Source: an uncultured Bacteroidota bacterium (lineage in GTDB: Bacteria; Bacteroidota; Bacteroidia; Bacteroidales; F082). Taken from it: a stretch of DNA of 64,000 nt. The translations under genes and the position numbers were made by a program. Shown here one piece after another: positions 62,868 to 64,000 of this stretch; within the stretch, counting starts at the first letter, position 1, and each line of letters begins with the position of its first letter. The stretch is taken from the NCBI GenBank assembly GCA_903891085.1, contig CAITDJ010000051.1, forward strand, positions 1 to 64,000, in the 5' to 3' direction. Under the pieces are notes generated by a model, which did no database searches, had not been told where the DNA came from, and saw only the letters and a program-made list of their open reading frames with translations.

Positions 62868-64000
62868 ATGAAAACCTATTTTTACTTCATTTTTTCCTTC
62901 ATTTTTTCACTTTTTATTTTTCTCACCTCCTATTCACAACCTTATAAGATCCTTGATGAATTAAAAGGGGGAAAGGTATTCGCTGTACCATCAGGAACAG
63001 TGGCAGATCAGTTTGTTCTGAAACGTTTCCCTGACGCGAAGATCGAATGGTACAACAGCGTTCACGACTGTGCGCTGGCTGTAAGTCTGGGAAAAGCTGA
63101 TGCTACAGTATATGACAAACCGGTATTACAGAATCTGGCTTCCAAAACCGGCGGCCTGCTTGTGCTGGAAGAACTGCTTCTGCCCGATTGTTATGGTTTT
63201 GCTGTAAATCTTGAAAACAGGACATTGAAAACAATAATTGATAATGTCCTCAGTGAAATGAAAAAAAATGGTGAGTATGAAAAACTTATTCATCGCTGGA
63301 TGCCTGACAAAGGCGAGCCTGGACCAATGCCGGATTTTAGTTCACTGAAAGTTAAAAATGAAATCCTGTATTTTGGAACTGCTGCAGTCACGGAACCGAT
63401 GTCATATGTTGACAAAGACCATGAAATATCTGGTTTTGATATTGAATTGGCATACCTGGTAGCCCAAAAACTCGGCAAAAGACTCGAGGTGGTGAACATG
63501 GAATTTGGCGCAATGATCCCGGCACTGGTTTCAGGAAAAGTTGAGATGATTGGAGCTGGCTTATCAATTACAGAAGAAAGAGCCAAAAGCGTACTTTTCT
63601 CAGAGCCAAATCTTGAGGGTGGACTGGCAGTTTTAGTTAAAGCCGGTGATGAACAAGTTTCAGAACCAGTTGCAGTATGGAAAAAAATTGGGGTTTTAAC
63701 TGGTTCAATTCACGAGGTATATGCATTGAAGAGCTTCCCGAATGCACAGATTCTGACATACAACACCGTTCAAGATATGCTGACATCCCTTGATTCGGAT
63801 AAGGTTGAAGCAGCTTTTATGGATGATGTTTCAACAGCAGAAGTCTTTGCAAACAACCCGGGTTTTGTTACTCTTGAAAAAGATATATTCACCGTTGATA
63901 TAGCGGCTGGTTTTGCTGATGATGCCGATGAACTCAGGTTAAAATTTAATCAGTTTTTGTCAGCACTGAAAACGAATGGCATTTATAAAAAGATGGTTGA
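62868..64000 (+). CDS. exported protein with family 3 solute-binding domains (3' end outside window)
   Basis: The frame starts at ATG 62868 and stays open to the window end (377 codons visible). A signal peptide (basic start, hydrophobic core, cut near SYSQ) is followed by a half domain (about 24-150) resembling the C-terminal part of a periplasmic amino-acid-binding fold, then a full SBP_bac_3 domain from about residue 163 (GTAAVTEPMSYVDKDHEISG, GFDIELAYLVAQKLGKRLE, IGAGLSITEERAKSVLFSEP). The half domain and the later part align with each other: GTVADQFVLKRFPDAKI against GSIHEVYALKSFPNAQI. Such repeated domains are common in sensor proteins, so a kinase or other output domain may follow outside the window. 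Ligand unknown. Confidence 0.82.
   Translation, partial: MKTYFYFIFSFIFSLFIFLTSYSQPYKILDELKGGKVFAVPSGTVADQFVLKRFPDAKIEWYNSVHDCALAVSLGKADATVYDKPVLQNLASKTGGLLVLEELLLPDCYGFAVNLENRTLKTIIDNVLSEMKKNGEYEKLIHRWMPDKGEPGPMPDFSSLKVKNEILYFGTAAVTEPMSYVDKDHEISGFDIELAYLVAQKLGKRLEVVNMEFGAMIPALVSGKVEMIGAGLSITEERAKSVLFSEPNLEGGLAVLVKAGDEQVSEPVAVWKKIGVLTGSIHEVYALKSFPNAQILTYNTVQDMLTSLDSDKVEAAFMDDVSTAEVFANNPGFVTLEKDIFTVDIAAGFADDADELRLKFNQFLSALKTNGIYKKMV

Noticed and set aside
1-64000. tRNA genes, rRNA genes, insertion sequences, prophage or CRISPR arrays
   Set aside because: I looked through the intergenic regions and saw no cloverleaf, transposase, integrase or regular repeat-spacer pattern; a tRNA scan could still find something missed by eye.

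Overview
The window is chromosomal DNA from a member of the Bacteroidota, most likely an uncultured or anaerobic Bacteroidales-like lineage. The evidence is a 2,440-residue SprA homologue (type IX secretion translocon), DUF6029 and Omp28-type envelope proteins, a FISUMP-domain lipoprotein, an 11-subunit NADH-dehydrogenase-like complex without NuoEFG, and repeated promoter boxes of the Bacteroidota type TAnnTTTG (some with a TTG about 18-21 bases upstream). Base composition is moderately AT-rich. I recognised no rRNA, tRNA, CRISPR array, integrase or transposase. Layout: 0-8.3 kb holds a plus-strand series of core genes (trpS, hflX, lnt, a dihydrouridine synthase) and then a membrane histidine kinase with an NtrC-type regulator. 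8.3-19 kb is accessory and gene-poor: a methyltransferase, a regulator/membrane-protein operon with a perfect palindromic operator, a pair made of a GH46 chitosanase-like enzyme and an uncharacterised membrane protein, a queuosine-precursor transporter, a minus-strand group (SAM-hydrolase-like lipoprotein, GNAT, PfkB kinase, DUF3788), an NAD-dependent epimerase-like protein, and at least one decayed gene. 19.2-27 kb is the iron-sulfur operon sufBCDSE plus a SufT/DUF59 gene, followed by dxs. 27-30 kb carries a TauE/SafE transporter, a dCMP deaminase/nucleotide kinase pair and a LOG protein. 30-34 kb is manA followed by three envelope genes (thioredoxin-like, DUF6029, Omp28). 34-45.5 kb has the malic enzyme divergent from ruvA-sprA-gcvH-vanZ. 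45.6-51.7 kb has a 55-residue small ORF, uvrC, thiL, a 150-bp tandem duplication, the FISUMP lipoprotein and an F420-dependent-reductase-like protein. 51.7-62.4 kb is the minus-strand operon nuoABCDHIJKLMN. The right edge cuts a periplasmic solute-binding-type gene. Functionally the window combines respiration (Nuo, with an electron donor other than the missing NADH module), Fe-S assembly that could supply NuoB and NuoI, isoprenoid entry through DXS, and envelope biogenesis and secretion (Lnt, SprA, DUF6029, Omp28). The least explained elements are the GH46-like/membrane-protein pair at 10.6-12.9 kb, the lipoprotein SAM-hydrolase homologue with altered catalytic residues at 16.1-17.0 kb, the operator palindrome at 10.5 kb, and the decayed gene at 18.6-18.9 kb. 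All functional calls come from reading motifs by eye; no database search was run.
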